From Polaromonas sp. SP1 (GTDB lineage Bacteria; Pseudomonadota; Gammaproteobacteria; Burkholderiales; Burkholderiaceae_C), in contig NZ_CP031013.1 in NCBI RefSeq assembly GCF_003711205.1, positions 868,001 through 932,000 on the forward strand: 64,000 nt of DNA, given 5' to 3'. The position numbers were made by a program, and so were the translations under genes. Positions 17,489 through 25,924 of this stretch are shown in pieces. Position 1 is the first letter of the stretch. Every line of letters begins with the position of its first letter. The notes under the pieces were generated by a model. The model did not search any database, was not told the origin of the DNA, and saw only the letters and a program-made list of their open reading frames with translations.

Positions 17489-18073
17489 ATGGACCCGCAG
17501 CCGCCCCTCATCCTGATCACCGCACCCACCCACGGCGTCGAGATCGACCTGATCTACGCCAGCGACAAGAACTTCACCGGCAAGGTGATTTATGAAAGTG
17601 CGCTGTGTTTTTTGCACCCGCAGGCCGAAGCCGGCTTGCGCAAGGCCATCGCCGCAGCGCGGGGCATGGGCTTTCAGCTGAAGATCTTTGACGCCTTCCG
17701 GCCCCAGGAGGCGCAAGAGGCGCTGTGGGCCGTGGCGCCCAACCCGGCCTACATCGCCGACCCGGCCAAAGGCTCCAACCACACGCGCGGCGTGGCCGTT
17801 GACCTCACCCTGGTGGGCGCCGACGGGCAGGCGCTGGACATGGGCACGCCGGTCGACACCATGAGCACGGCGTCGCACCACTTTCATGCCGCGCACCCGG
17901 TGGAGATCCAGCTCAACCGCATGAAGCTGTTGACCATCATGCTGGAAGCGGGCTTTGTGCACCACCCGAATGAATGGTGGCACTACCAGTTGCCGGACGC
18001 GAAACAGTTTCCGCTGATTGACAGCCACGCCTTCATGCACTGCGCGGCGCGCGCTGATACCGCGCAGGCTTAA
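17489..18073 (+). CDS. ddpX: D-alanyl-D-alanine dipeptidase, VanX/DdpX family
   Basis: This zinc dipeptidase of 194 residues starts MDPQPPLILITAPTHG; the upstream in-frame start lies in a dispersed repeat. The metal site is intact: His98 and Asp105 in GSNHTRGVAVDLTLV, and Glu162 and His165 in NEWWHYQL, with Arg71 in DAFRPQEAQ. There is no signal peptide, so it acts in the cytoplasm, where DdpX lets cells use D-Ala-D-Ala as a carbon source. No vanA/vanH-type genes are present, so a resistance role is not indicated. Its stop overlaps that of the convergent MscS gene. Confidence 0.9.
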   Translation: MDPQPPLILITAPTHGVEIDLIYASDKNFTGKVIYESALCFLHPQAEAGLRKAIAAARGMGFQLKIFDAFRPQEAQEALWAVAPNPAYIADPAKGSNHTRGVAVDLTLVGADGQALDMGTPVDTMSTASHHFHAAHPVEIQLNRMKLLTIMLEAGFVHHPNEWWHYQLPDAKQFPLIDSHAFMHCAARADTAQA

Positions 18074-19173
18074 AGCGACCGGGGAGGCTGTGGCGTTTCG
18101 TTGAGGGACGCGTCGGGCCCAGGCGTGCCGGCGATCTCGGCCCGCATCAGCGGCAAATACTGCGGGTATTCGCGCTGCATGAAGTCCACCAATGCTTCGC
18201 GCACCTTGCAACGCAAGTCCCAGTTCAGGCTGGAGTTGCCCGAGGTCACCAGCACGCGCAACTGCATGCTGCGCTCGCCCGCCTCTACCACCTGCAGCAG
18301 GCACAAACGCTTGTCCCACTCGGGCGCGGCTTCGCAGGCGCGGCGCGCGGCCTGGCGCAGCGGCTCCAGCGGCATGCGGTAATCCACCCACACAAACACC
18401 GTGCCGATGATCTGCGCGCTGCTGCGCGTCCAGTTCTGGAAAGGATTCTCGATAAACCACTGCAGCGGGATGATCAGGCGCCGCTCGTCCCAGATCTTGA
18501 GCACCACATACGTGCCGGTGATTTCTTCCACGCGGCCCCACTCGCCCTGCACGATGAGCACGTCGTCGATGCGCAGCGGCTGGGCCAGCGCCAGTTGCAG
18601 GCCGGCAATCAGGTTGCTGAACACCGGCCGTGCCGCGATACCAGCCACGATACCGATCACACCAGCCGAGGCCAGCAGGCTGGCGCCCACCTGCCGCGCA
18701 CCGGGAAAAGTCATCAGCATCAGCGACAGCCCCGCCACCAGCACCATGAAGCCGGCGGTGCGCGACAGCAGCCGCGTCTGCGTGTGGATGCGGCGCGCGT
18801 TGAGGTTGTCCTCAACCTCGACCGAATGCTGGCCGATGACGCCCTGGGCGACGCCGTCGATGGCGCGCAGCGCGAGCCAGGTGAGCGTGGCCAGCAGCAG
18901 CAAGGCATTGCCGTGGCGCACCTGCGAGATCAGCGGCAGCGCATCGGGCGCGGCCTGCCAGACGGCCTGCAGCGCAATCAGCGGCAGCACAAAACGTGTG
19001 GGCCGCCAGCTGCGGCGCGCCACCGCGCTGGAGATGGGCAGGTTGCGTGTGAGGCGCCAGATCACCGCAGCGCCAACGCGGTGCACCACCAGCGCCAGCA
19101 CCACCGCCAGTGCTGCAGAGATCAACACACGCCAGGAGGAGTCTTCCAGAAGATGAAGTTCGTTGAGATTCAT
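18070..19173 (-). CDS. Mechanosensitive channel family protein, MscS type
   Basis: This 367-residue membrane protein has four or five hydrophobic segments in the first 200 residues. The third pore helix and beta domain follow (VIGIVAGIAARPVFSNLIAG, then LRIDDVLIVQGEWGRVEEIT, matching the MscS segment that leads to the upper beta domain). Such channels release solutes at low external osmolarity. The ATG is preceded by an in-frame TTG that is less likely to be used. The gene ends overlapping the convergent dipeptidase gene by four bases. Confidence 0.9.
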   Translation of the reverse strand: MNLNELHLLEDSSWRVLISAALAVVLALVVHRVGAAVIWRLTRNLPISSAVARRSWRPTRFVLPLIALQAVWQAAPDALPLISQVRHGNALLLLATLTWLALRAIDGVAQGVIGQHSVEVEDNLNARRIHTQTRLLSRTAGFMVLVAGLSLMLMTFPGARQVGASLLASAGVIGIVAGIAARPVFSNLIAGLQLALAQPLRIDDVLIVQGEWGRVEEITGTYVVLKIWDERRLIIPLQWFIENPFQNWTRSSAQIIGTVFVWVDYRMPLEPLRQAARRACEAAPEWDKRLCLLQVVEAGERSMQLRVLVTSGNSSLNWDLRCKVREALVDFMQREYPQYLPLMRAEIAGTPGPDASLNETPQPPRSL

Positions 19174-19216
19174 CAATGAAGGACTTCGGTCATGGCCTCA
19201 AGTTCCCTGCAGGCGG

Positions 19217-20422
19217 TTATCCGGCCTTGCGCGGCTTGACGAGCCCCGCAGCCATCCTGGCATTGACGCGCGCGTTCTCCACGTCGGCATCAAAGGCCAG
19301 CGCCACGCCCATGCGGCGCTTCACAAAACTCTCGGGTTTGCCGAACAGGCGGATGTCGGAGTTGGGCACGCGCAGCGCCTCGGCCACGCCGTCGAACACG
19401 ATGCCCTGCGCATCCACGCCGCCGTAAATCACGGCGCTGGCGCCAGGGCTCTTGAGGGCGGTGTTGACGGGCAAGCCCAAAATGGCGCGCGCATGCAACT
19501 CGAACTCGTTTTGCCACTGCGTGCACATCGTGACCATGCCGGTGTCGTGCGGGCGCGGGCTCACTTCGCTGAACCAGACGTCGTCGCCCTTGACGAACAG
19601 TTCGACACCAAAAAGCCCCTGGCCGCCGAGGTTGTCTGTCACGGCCTTGCAGATGTCGCGGCTCTTTTTGAGCGCGGCCTCGCGCATCGGGTGCGGCTGC
19701 CAGCTTTCGACATAGTCGCCGCTCACCTGGATATGGCCAATGGGTTCGCAGAAATGGGTTTCAATTTTCCCGTCAGCGCCGACAGCGCGCACGGTGAGCT
19801 GGGTGATCTCGTAGTCGAAGTCGATAAAACCTTCGACGATCACGCGGCCGTGGCTCACGCGGCCGCCGGCCATGGCGTAGTCCCAGGCTTTCTTCACGTC
19901 GTCAGGGCCGGCGATCTTGCTCTGGCCCTTGCCCGACGAGCTCATCACCGGTTTGACGATGCAGGGATAACCGATTTTGGAATCAATGGCGGCCTGCAGC
20001 TCCTGCAGCGAATCGCAGAACACGTAAGGGCTGGTCGGCACGCCCAGCGTCTCGGCCGCCAGGCGGCGAATGCCCTCGCGGTCCATGGTCAGCCGCGCGG
20101 CGCGGGCTGTGGGGATCACACGCACGATGCCCGCCGCTTCCAGCTCTTCGAGCATGGGAGTGGCAATCGCCTCGATCTCGGGCACGACCAGGTCGGGCTT
20201 TTCCTTTTCAATCAGGGCCTTGAGCTGGGCCGGGTCGCTCATGGTGATGGTGCGCGCATGGTGGGCCACCTGCTGACCCGGGGCGTTGTCATAGCGGTCG
20301 GTGGCGATCGTCTCCACCCCCAGGCGCTGCAGCGCGATCAGCACCTCCTTGCCCAGCTCGCCGGAGCCGAGCAGCATGACTTTGGTGGCGTGGGGGGACA
20401 AAGGGGTTCCGAAGATGGTCAT
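19217..20422 (-). CDS. purT: Phosphoribosylglycinamide formyltransferase 2 (formate-dependent)
   Basis: This 401-residue ATP-grasp enzyme makes formyl-GAR from GAR, formate and ATP, a folate-independent route to step three of purine synthesis. The N-terminal pre-ATP-grasp domain has [19 protein letters not shown], the ATP-grasp core has [18 protein letters not shown], and the metal-binding region [18 protein letters not shown] is characteristic of PurT and related PurK. It stands alone 43 bp after the MscS start. Confidence 0.95.
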   Translation of the reverse strand: MTIFGTPLSPHATKVMLLGSGELGKEVLIALQRLGVETIATDRYDNAPGQQVAHHARTITMSDPAQLKALIEKEKPDLVVPEIEAIATPMLEELEAAGIVRVIPTARAARLTMDREGIRRLAAETLGVPTSPYVFCDSLQELQAAIDSKIGYPCIVKPVMSSSGKGQSKIAGPDDVKKAWDYAMAGGRVSHGRVIVEGFIDFDYEITQLTVRAVGADGKIETHFCEPIGHIQVSGDYVESWQPHPMREAALKKSRDICKAVTDNLGGQGLFGVELFVKGDDVWFSEVSPRPHDTGMVTMCTQWQNEFELHARAILGLPVNTALKSPGASAVIYGGVDAQGIVFDGVAEALRVPNSDIRLFGKPESFVKRRMGVALAFDADVENARVNARMAAGLVKPRKAG

Positions 20423-20614
20423 AAGCGCTGTATTGGATGAGGGGGTCAGACGGAAAAGGGACGAGGGCGAGGGACGAGAGCCGCCGGGCGGGCGCCGCTG
20501 GCACTTACTTTACTGCACGGGGCCGGCGCGACCGGGTAGGACATCGCCCTTCCTGCCATCTCAGCCCTTACAGCCCGCCTTTCCCCTGCAAACCACCGGC
20601 CCATTGCAATCAGA

Positions 20615-20629
20615 TGATAATTATTCTCA
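20615..20629. promoter_or_regulatory. Fur box upstream of siderophore-interacting protein gene
   Basis: TGATAATTATTCTCA fits the 7-1-7 Fur consensus (TGATAAT-N-ATTATCA) with one mismatch. It stands 53 bp before the likely start of the siderophore-interacting protein gene and 192 bp from purT. Repression by iron-loaded Fur is inferred from the match and from the product of the gene. Confidence 0.85.
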
Positions 20630-20682
20630 ACTAGAACGATCCACCCCAGCCGCACGCGATGTGCCGCCGCCTGAAAGACACC

Positions 20683-21492
20683 ATGTCCACCACACCCTCA
20701 TCCTCACCATCGACCGAAGCCGCACCGCGCAAACGCCGCCCGCCGCGCCGCGTGCAGGTCACGCGCGTTGAAACGCTCAGCCCGCTGATGCGCCGCATCA
20801 CCCTGCAGGGCGCGGAGCTCGAAGGTTTTGAGGTGAACGATCCGGCTTGCTACATGAAGCTGATTTTTCCGGAGCCCGGCCAGACCGAGCCCGAGCGCCC
20901 GTTGCCCGACGGCCCGCGGCCGAAATCCATGCGCACTTACACGCCGCTGGCGGTGCGCAACGATGTGCACGAGGTCGATGTCGATTTTGTGCTGCACGGC
21001 GACGGCCCTGCCTCCACCTGGGCCGCACAGGCGCAACCGGGCCAGGTGCTGTTTTTGATGGGCCCGGGGCCGGGCTACAAGCTCGCACTCGATGCGCCCA
21101 CGCATTTCCTGATCGGCGACGACAGCGCCCTGCCCGCGTTTGAAACCATTCTGGCCAGGCTGCCTGCTAGCGCCCAGGCCAAGGTGCTGGTCGAGGTAGT
21201 GGATGCCGCTGAAGAGCGCGCGCTGCAAAGCCCCGCCAAAGTAGACGCGCAATGGGTCGCCCGCGGCGCAGACAACAACCAGGCTGGCCAGGCACTGGAA
21301 GCGGCCCTGCGCAAAGCCGGTGCGCCCGCAGGCGATGCCCGTATCTACCTGGCCTGCGAAGCCGCCGCCATGCGCCGCATCCGCACGTTGCTGATTGAAG
21401 AGCTGGGCGTGGAGCGCAGCCGCATCGTGGGGCGTGGGTACTGGAAGCTGGGCACCGTCAATCATCCGGATCACGATTACGGTGAGGATTGA
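20683..21492 (+). CDS. Siderophore-interacting protein (ferric-siderophore reductase family)
   Basis: The protein has 269 residues from the start MSTTPSSSPSTEAAP; a start eight codons earlier is possible. It has the ViuB/SIP layout: an N-terminal FAD-binding barrel with RSMRTYTPLAV-like motif (KSMRTYTPLAVRNDVHEVDV) and a C-terminal NAD(P)H-binding domain (THFLIGDDSALPAFETILAR; RIYLACEAAAMRRIRTLLIE). Members release iron from imported siderophores by reduction in the cytoplasm. The Fur box upstream fits iron-repressed expression. No siderophore receptor or synthesis gene is adjacent. Confidence 0.92.
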   Translation: MSTTPSSSPSTEAAPRKRRPPRRVQVTRVETLSPLMRRITLQGAELEGFEVNDPACYMKLIFPEPGQTEPERPLPDGPRPKSMRTYTPLAVRNDVHEVDVDFVLHGDGPASTWAAQAQPGQVLFLMGPGPGYKLALDAPTHFLIGDDSALPAFETILARLPASAQAKVLVEVVDAAEERALQSPAKVDAQWVARGADNNQAGQALEAALRKAGAPAGDARIYLACEAAAMRRIRTLLIEELGVERSRIVGRGYWKLGTVNHPDHDYGED

Positions 21493-21495
21493 GCC

Positions 21496-21576
21496 CCCAC
21501 GGTCGCTCACTTTGTGTAGCTCCCTGCCCCCCGAGGGGGCCGCCCGCCTGTGGCCCGGCAAAGCCGGTTCCACGGC
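21496..21576 (+). repeat. Second intergenic repeat type (GGCAAAGCC family), copy A
   Basis: This copy reads GCTCACTTTGTGTAGC, a C-run/G-run hairpin (CCCCCCGAGGGGG), then GGCCCGGCAAAGCCGG. The reverse complement of 26897-26974 shows the same order of blocks. It follows the siderophore-interacting protein gene by four bases, so it may serve as its terminator. I recall elements of this look in other Comamonadaceae. Confidence 0.7.
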
Positions 21577-21619
21577 TCATGCTGGGTTGAAGAGTTGGGG
21601 TGCAGCTCTTCACTCGAGA

Positions 21620-21676
21620 GAAAAACCGACCTCTAGCCCATACCAGTCATGGACTTTCAGCTATCTATTTAATAGC
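21620..21676 (-). repeat. Dispersed GCTAT/ATAGC double-hairpin repeat, copy 3
   Basis: Read on the minus strand it starts GCTATTAAATAGATAGC, has a second stem CCAT-GACTGGT-ATGG, the box GGGCTAGAGG, and a T-rich end. It lies 18 bp beyond the stop of pcaG, between it and the convergent siderophore-interacting protein gene. The loop of its second hairpin is the reverse complement of that in copy 6. Confidence 0.75.
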
Positions 21677-21694
21677 AAACAGCCGCACCCCGAC

Positions 21695-22285
21695 TCACAG
21701 GTCGAAGAACACCGTTTCCTTGTCACCCTGCATATGGATGTCAAAGCGGTACACCGGCCCGGCGCCGGTTACCTCGCGCTTCGCCACCAGCGTCCCACGC
21801 CGCGCCGCCGGCACGCTCGCCAGCACCGCATCCTTGCCGTTCGCTTCCACCTCATCCTCAAAGTAGATGCGCGTAAAGGTATGTACCAGCAGGCCGCGCA
21901 TGGTCACGCAGACATTGATGAAGGGCGCTTGCCCCGCAGCGGCCACGCCGGGCTTGACGGTGAAAAACTCGTAGTGGCTTTGCGGCAGGGTGCCGGTGCC
22001 GCAGCGGCCGAAGCCGGTGAAGCCGCGGGCTTCAGCGTCCGTCACCGAGGCGATGGGCCGACCGCTGCCGTCGGGCTGGCCGATCTCGACCATGGCGTCC
22101 ATCACGGCGTTGCCGGCGCCGTCAAACACCTGGCCGGTGATGCGGATGTGTTCGCCTTGCGCATTCGGCTGGGCCAGCACGGGTGTGAACAGGCTTTTGA
22201 GGTCGTAGCCGTATTGCGTGGGCGTGAGGCCGTAGGCAAAGAAGGGGCCGACGGTTTGCGAAGGGGTTTGTTTGAGTTGGCTCAT
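21695..22285 (-). CDS. pcaG: Protocatechuate 3,4-dioxygenase alpha subunit
   Basis: This 196-residue protein starts MSQLKQTPSQTVGPFFAYGL, the family's usual beginning. The intradiol dioxygenase fold is seen in ITGQVFDGAGNAVMDAMVEI and FINVCVTMRGLLVHTFTRIY. The alpha subunit lacks the iron ligands and pairs with PcaH. The complex opens protocatechuate to 3-carboxy-cis,cis-muconate, the first step of the protocatechuate branch of the beta-ketoadipate pathway. It follows pcaH by 19 bp. The later pca genes are not in this window. Confidence 0.95.
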   Translation of the reverse strand: MSQLKQTPSQTVGPFFAYGLTPTQYGYDLKSLFTPVLAQPNAQGEHIRITGQVFDGAGNAVMDAMVEIGQPDGSGRPIASVTDAEARGFTGFGRCGTGTLPQSHYEFFTVKPGVAAAGQAPFINVCVTMRGLLVHTFTRIYFEDEVEANGKDAVLASVPAARRGTLVAKREVTGAGPVYRFDIHMQGDKETVFFDL

Positions 22286-22304
22286 GATTTTCTGTTCCGG
22301 CCGC

Positions 22305-23018
22305 TTATTCAAACCGCGTGGCCTTGGGGCCGCGTAGCACGATGTCGAACACATAACCGAGCGCGTAATCGGCTTCGGTCACGTCGAGGCTGAATCTGGA
22401 GACCATGAGGTCACGCACGCTCTCGGGCGCGCCCATGTACATCGGGTCGTAGCCCAGCAGCGGGTCGCCCGGGAAATACATCTGCGTGACGAGGCGGCTG
22501 GCGAAGTAGTCGCCGAACAGCGAAAAGTGAATGTGCTGCGGCCGCCAGGCGTTGGGGTGGTTGCCCCAGGGGTAGGCGCCGGGCTTGATGGTCTTGAAGC
22601 TGTAGCGGCCTTCGTTGTCGGTCATGCAGCGGCCGGCGCCCAGGAAGTTCGGGTCCAGCGGCGCGTCGTGCTGGTCGACCTTGTGCACATAGCGGCCGGC
22701 GGCATTGGCCTGCCAGACTTCCACCAGCGTATTGCGTACGGGCCGGCCGTCTTCGTCCATCACGCGGCCGGTGACGATGATGCGTTCGCCCAGCGGGGCG
22801 CCGTTCATGACGGCGTTTTGGGTCAGGTCGTTGTCCAGCGGGCCGAGTTGCTCTGCGCCATAGACGGGCGCATTGAGCTGAGCCAGCGCCTGTTTGATGG
22901 GAATCAGGGGCTGCTTGGGACCGCGCAGCAGGGTCGATTTGTAGCCGGGGTAGATATGCGGCGAGTGGCTGGTCCAGTCGCGGGGGGCGAGAAAGCTGTT
23001 GGTGAGGTCGGGTTTCAT
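22305..23018 (-). CDS. pcaH: Protocatechuate 3,4-dioxygenase beta subunit
   Basis: This 237-residue subunit starts at MKPDLTNSFLAPRDW after a GGAGA ribosome site; a longer frame reaches upstream but is unlikely. It carries the non-haem iron ligands Tyr110 (AAGRYVHK), Tyr149 (KPGAYPWGN), His162 and His164 (RPQHIHFSLFG), each two positions beyond the Pseudomonas putida numbering. So the enzyme should be active. It is the first gene of a pcaHG operon and is divergent from pcaQ. Confidence 0.96.
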   Translation of the reverse strand: MKPDLTNSFLAPRDWTSHSPHIYPGYKSTLLRGPKQPLIPIKQALAQLNAPVYGAEQLGPLDNDLTQNAVMNGAPLGERIIVTGRVMDEDGRPVRNTLVEVWQANAAGRYVHKVDQHDAPLDPNFLGAGRCMTDNEGRYSFKTIKPGAYPWGNHPNAWRPQHIHFSLFGDYFASRLVTQMYFPGDPLLGYDPMYMGAPESVRDLMVSRFSLDVTEADYALGYVFDIVLRGPKATRFE

Positions 23019-23102
23019 GGGGTGTCTCCGTGGATCAGGTGGCTGCCTGGCCGCCTTTTCAGGCGATTTTCGGCGCTGGGATGACTTTAATCGCGCCAAA
23101 TA

Positions 23103-23139
23103 GTTATGTATATTGACATTTGATCGACTTATCCATAAC
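23103..23139. promoter_or_regulatory. Candidate PcaQ operator between pcaH and pcaQ
   Basis: The divergent 161-bp gap holds an inverted repeat GTTAT (23103) and ATAAC (23135) around an AT-rich core containing TTGACA-like sequence. ATAACC at 23135-23140 matches one half of the PcaQ site known from rhizobia (ATAACC-N4-GGTTAA), but the second half is not at the standard distance. Confidence 0.45.
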
Positions 23140-23179
23140 CAAATTAACCAATCATGGCGCTTGGTGGTTAAATCCGCAC

Positions 23180-24136
23180 ATGGTCGATGAACGCATCAAA
23201 TTCCGGCATCTGCAGTGCTTTCTGGCCGTCGCGCAGCACGGCAGCCTGCAAAAGGCGGCCGACGTGCTGGCCATCACGCAGCCGGCAGTGTCCAAGACGC
23301 TGAAAGAACTTGAAGGCCTGCTGGCGGTGCGGCTGTTTGAGCGCGGGCGTAAAGGCGCGGTGCCCACGCGGGAGGGCGAGGCCTTTATGCGCCATGCCGG
23401 CGCCAGTGTGAGCGCGCTGCGCGAGGCCGTTTCCAGCGTGGCGCAAACCCGGCGCCAGGGCAGCGCCGTCATCGCCATGGGCGTGCTGCCGACGGTGGCG
23501 CCCTGGCTGATGCCGCAACTGCTGCTGCGCCACGATGCCGCGGCGGAGCCGGGCGCGCGCACCAGCCTGCGCATTGAGACCGGCTCCAACCCCGAGCTGC
23601 TGACGCGCCTGCGCCAGCGCGAGCTGGACCTGGTGATTGGCCGCTTTGCCGAGCCCGCCCACATGGTGGGCCTGACGTTTGAACACCTGTATGCCGACCC
23701 GCTGGTGCTGGCGGTGCGGCCGGGGCATCCGCTGCTGGCCGAAGGCGCACCCAGGGGCCATCTGCTGGCAGGGCTGGAGGACTTCGCCGTCATCCTGCCG
23801 ATGCAGGGCACCGCGATTCGCCATACGGCCGACAGTTTTTTCCTCACGCGCGGGCTGGCGCCACCGGCGCGCACGCTGGAAACGCTGTCGGTGTCGATTG
23901 CGCGCGGCTACGCGCTGCAAAGCGATGCGGTCTGGGTGTCGCCGCTGGGCGCGGCCAGGCCCGAGCTGGACAGCGGCATGCTGGTGCAGTTGGCCGTCAG
24001 CATGGACGGCACGGAAGAATTGGTGGGACTGACGCTGCGTGCGGACATGGCGCCCACCGAGGCGCAGCAGCGGCTGATCGGCCATATCCGCCTGCTGGCG
24101 GCGCAGCGCCGCAGCCAGGCAGCGCCGCCTGTTTAA
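23180..24136 (+). CDS. pcaQ: pca operon LysR-type regulator PcaQ
   Basis: This 318-residue regulator starts MVDERIKFRHLQCFLAVAQH. The HTH covers GSLQKAADVLAITQPAVSKT, and the effector domain carries ETGSNPELLTRLRQRELDLV and the PcaQ-typical YALQSDAVWVSPLGAARPEL. In other bacteria PcaQ activates protocatechuate genes in response to beta-carboxy-muconate. The divergent pcaHG operon supports this. Its last four bases overlap the stop of the convergent methyltransferase gene. Confidence 0.9.
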   Translation: MVDERIKFRHLQCFLAVAQHGSLQKAADVLAITQPAVSKTLKELEGLLAVRLFERGRKGAVPTREGEAFMRHAGASVSALREAVSSVAQTRRQGSAVIAMGVLPTVAPWLMPQLLLRHDAAAEPGARTSLRIETGSNPELLTRLRQRELDLVIGRFAEPAHMVGLTFEHLYADPLVLAVRPGHPLLAEGAPRGHLLAGLEDFAVILPMQGTAIRHTADSFFLTRGLAPPARTLETLSVSIARGYALQSDAVWVSPLGAARPELDSGMLVQLAVSMDGTEELVGLTLRADMAPTEAQQRLIGHIRLLAAQRRSQAAPPV

Positions 24137-25071
24137 GCGGCCACGGCGGGTTCGGCCTGCACCGCAAAACGCGCGGTCAGCTCACCCAGGCCCAGCTCGG
24201 CCAGCACTTCGCGCAAGCGCGCTTGCGCCGCACGGGTCCTGGCCGCCTGCGGCTGCGCGGGCCGGCTCGCCAGGATGAGCTCGTTCTTCATCGAATGCTC
24301 CCAGCCCACCAGCTCGGTCACGGTGACCTGGTAGCCGTTGGCTTCGAGCTGCAGGCAGCGCAGCACATTGGTGATCTGGCTGCCGAACTCGCGGGTGTGC
24401 AACGGATGGCGCCAGAGTTCGGCCAGCGGGGTTTTGGCCAGCGACAGCGCGCGGCTTTTCTTCAGCACGCCGGCGACTTCCGCCTGGCAACAGGGCACCA
24501 GCACCATGTGGCGCGCCTGCTTGGCCAGGCCGAAAGCAATCGCGTCGTCCGTGGCGGTGTCGCAGGCGTGCAGCGCGGTGACGATGTCGACCGCGGGCGG
24601 AAGCTCGGCTGAAGTCGTCGCCTCCTGCACTGACAGGTTCAGGAAAGACATGCGCGCAAAACCCAGGCGAGCGGCCAGGGTGCGGGATTTTTCGACCAGC
24701 TCGGCGCGGGTTTCAATGCCGTAGACATGCCCGTTCATGGCTTCGCCCTGGTGCGCCACGTTAAAGAACAGGTCGTAGAGAATAAAACCCAGGTAGGACT
24801 TGCCGGCCCCATGGTCGGCCAGGGTGAACGCCGCTTTGGCGGCCGCGACCTCGTCCAGCAAGGGGGCGATGAACTGGTAGAGGTGATAGACCTGCTTGAG
24901 CTTGCGCCGTGTGTCCTGGTTGAGCTTGCCTTCGCGCGTGAGGATGTGCAGCTCCTTGAGCAGCTCAATGGACTGCCCGGGGCGCAATTCTTCAATCACC
25001 TGCGCGGCGGGCGCGGGTTTTCCGGGGTTTTTGGAGGCTTTTGGCGCGCGCGCGGGACTGGGGGTTGGCAT
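24133..25071 (-). CDS. SAM-dependent methyltransferase (PF13679-like)
   Basis: The protein has 312 residues. The SAM-binding motif I is unusual: TLADHGAGKSYLGFILYDLF near residues 82-102, followed by the motif II acidic residue in GHVYGIETRAEL. A later segment, VTALHACDTATDDAIAFGLA with VLVPCCQAEV, is typical of the PF13679 methyltransferase group, which includes proteins related to eukaryotic METTL25 and some RNA or protein methylases. The target is unknown. It is a single gene, divergent from the RRM protein. Confidence 0.82.
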   Translation of the reverse strand: MPTPSPARAPKASKNPGKPAPAAQVIEELRPGQSIELLKELHILTREGKLNQDTRRKLKQVYHLYQFIAPLLDEVAAAKAAFTLADHGAGKSYLGFILYDLFFNVAHQGEAMNGHVYGIETRAELVEKSRTLAARLGFARMSFLNLSVQEATTSAELPPAVDIVTALHACDTATDDAIAFGLAKQARHMVLVPCCQAEVAGVLKKSRALSLAKTPLAELWRHPLHTREFGSQITNVLRCLQLEANGYQVTVTELVGWEHSMKNELILASRPAQPQAARTRAAQARLREVLAELGLGELTARFAVQAEPAVAA

Positions 25072-25309
25072 GGGGCAAGTTTAGTGGGCGCGCCTGGGCC
25101 CGTACGGGCAGGGGCATGCCCTTATCCGGGAAATGGAATAAAAAAGGAGCTTTAACAATTCTGGGCGCATAATCGAGCAGTACGGGTTGCAAAACACCCG
25201 GACAGGTTAGTGATCGGTCAGTTTCGCGCGCCACGGCGGTACTTCTTTGGTTTGTTGTGCTTTCGGGACCCCATCGCTTTTGTTTTTATGTGTTTTTTGA
25301 GGAGTCCCC

Positions 25310-25723
25310 ATGGGCAATAAACTTTACGTCGGCAATCTGCCATACACGGTCCGTGACGAAGACCTGCAACAATCTTTTGGCGCCTTCGGCTCCATTACCA
25401 GCGCTAAAGTCATGATGGAACGCGACACCGGCCGCTCCAAAGGCTTTGGTTTCGTCGAAATGGGCAACGATGCCGAAGCTCAAGCCGCAATCGCCGGCAT
25501 GAACGGCCAGTCCCTCGGCGGCCGTAGCATCACCGTGAACGAAGCCCGTCCGATGGAGGCACGTCCTCCCCGTACCGGCGGCTTCGGCGGCGGTGGTGGC
25601 GGCTACGGCGGTGGCGGCGATCGCTCCGGCGGTGGCGGCTACGGCGGCGGCGGCGGTGGTGGCCGTTCCGGTGGCGGCGGCTACGGTGGTGGTGGCGGCG
25701 GCGGTGGCCGCGGCGGCTACTAA
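25310..25723 (+). CDS. Glycine-rich RRM RNA-binding protein
   Basis: This 137-residue protein has one RNA recognition motif, with RNP2 LYVGNLPYTV at residue 4 and RNP1 KGFGFVEM at about residue 44, then a glycine-rich tail of about 50 residues built on (GGGGYGG) and interrupted by Arg-Ser. Such proteins act as RNA chaperones in cyanobacteria and proteobacteria, often induced by cold. The gene has a 238-bp gap in front with a small hairpin (CGGGT/ACCCG near 25183-25200), room for a regulatory leader. A strong terminator follows. Confidence 0.92.
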   Translation: MGNKLYVGNLPYTVRDEDLQQSFGAFGSITSAKVMMERDTGRSKGFGFVEMGNDAEAQAAIAGMNGQSLGGRSITVNEARPMEARPPRTGGFGGGGGGYGGGGDRSGGGGYGGGGGGGRSGGGGYGGGGGGGGRGGY

Positions 25724-25768
25724 GCCCTGCAAAACTAGCTGACTCAGCCCCGCGCTGAGCAAAGCACT

Positions 25769-25803
25769 AAAGGCTTCAAGACTTCGGTTTTGGAGCCTTT
25801 TTC
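25769..25803 (+). terminator. Rho-independent terminator of the RRM gene
   Basis: AAAGGCT pairs with AGCCTTT, and the inner CAAGAC pairs with GTTTTG around a TTCG tetraloop; T-rich sequence follows. It lies 45 bp after the stop codon. Confidence 0.9.
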
Positions 25804-25894
25804 TTTTGGGGGCCTGCGGCGCGGGCAGCCCCCAACCCCCTGTTGTTCACCATGCCTGAAGCGTTTGAAACATCTTTCAACGAATTAACTTGCA

Positions 25895-25909
25895 CACAAT
25901 TTAATTGTG
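25895..25909. promoter_or_regulatory. OhrR operator
   Basis: CACAATTTAATTGTG is a perfect 7-1-7 palindrome that starts 30 bp before the ohrR start. It resembles known OhrR sites, which are AT-rich palindromes around AATT. Autorepression of ohrR is inferred; a second such site is not evident in front of ohr. Confidence 0.8.
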
Positions 25910-25924
25910 CGCTACAATTCACCC

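Noticed and set aside
17489..18073. Vancomycin resistance gene vanX
   Set aside because: No vanH or vanA ligase nearby and a Gram-negative host; a DdpX-type metabolic role fits better.
25560..25723. Tandem GGCGGTGGC-type repeats
   Set aside because: They encode the glycine-rich tail of the RRM protein; spacing is irregular, so not a CRISPR array or an intergenic repeat.
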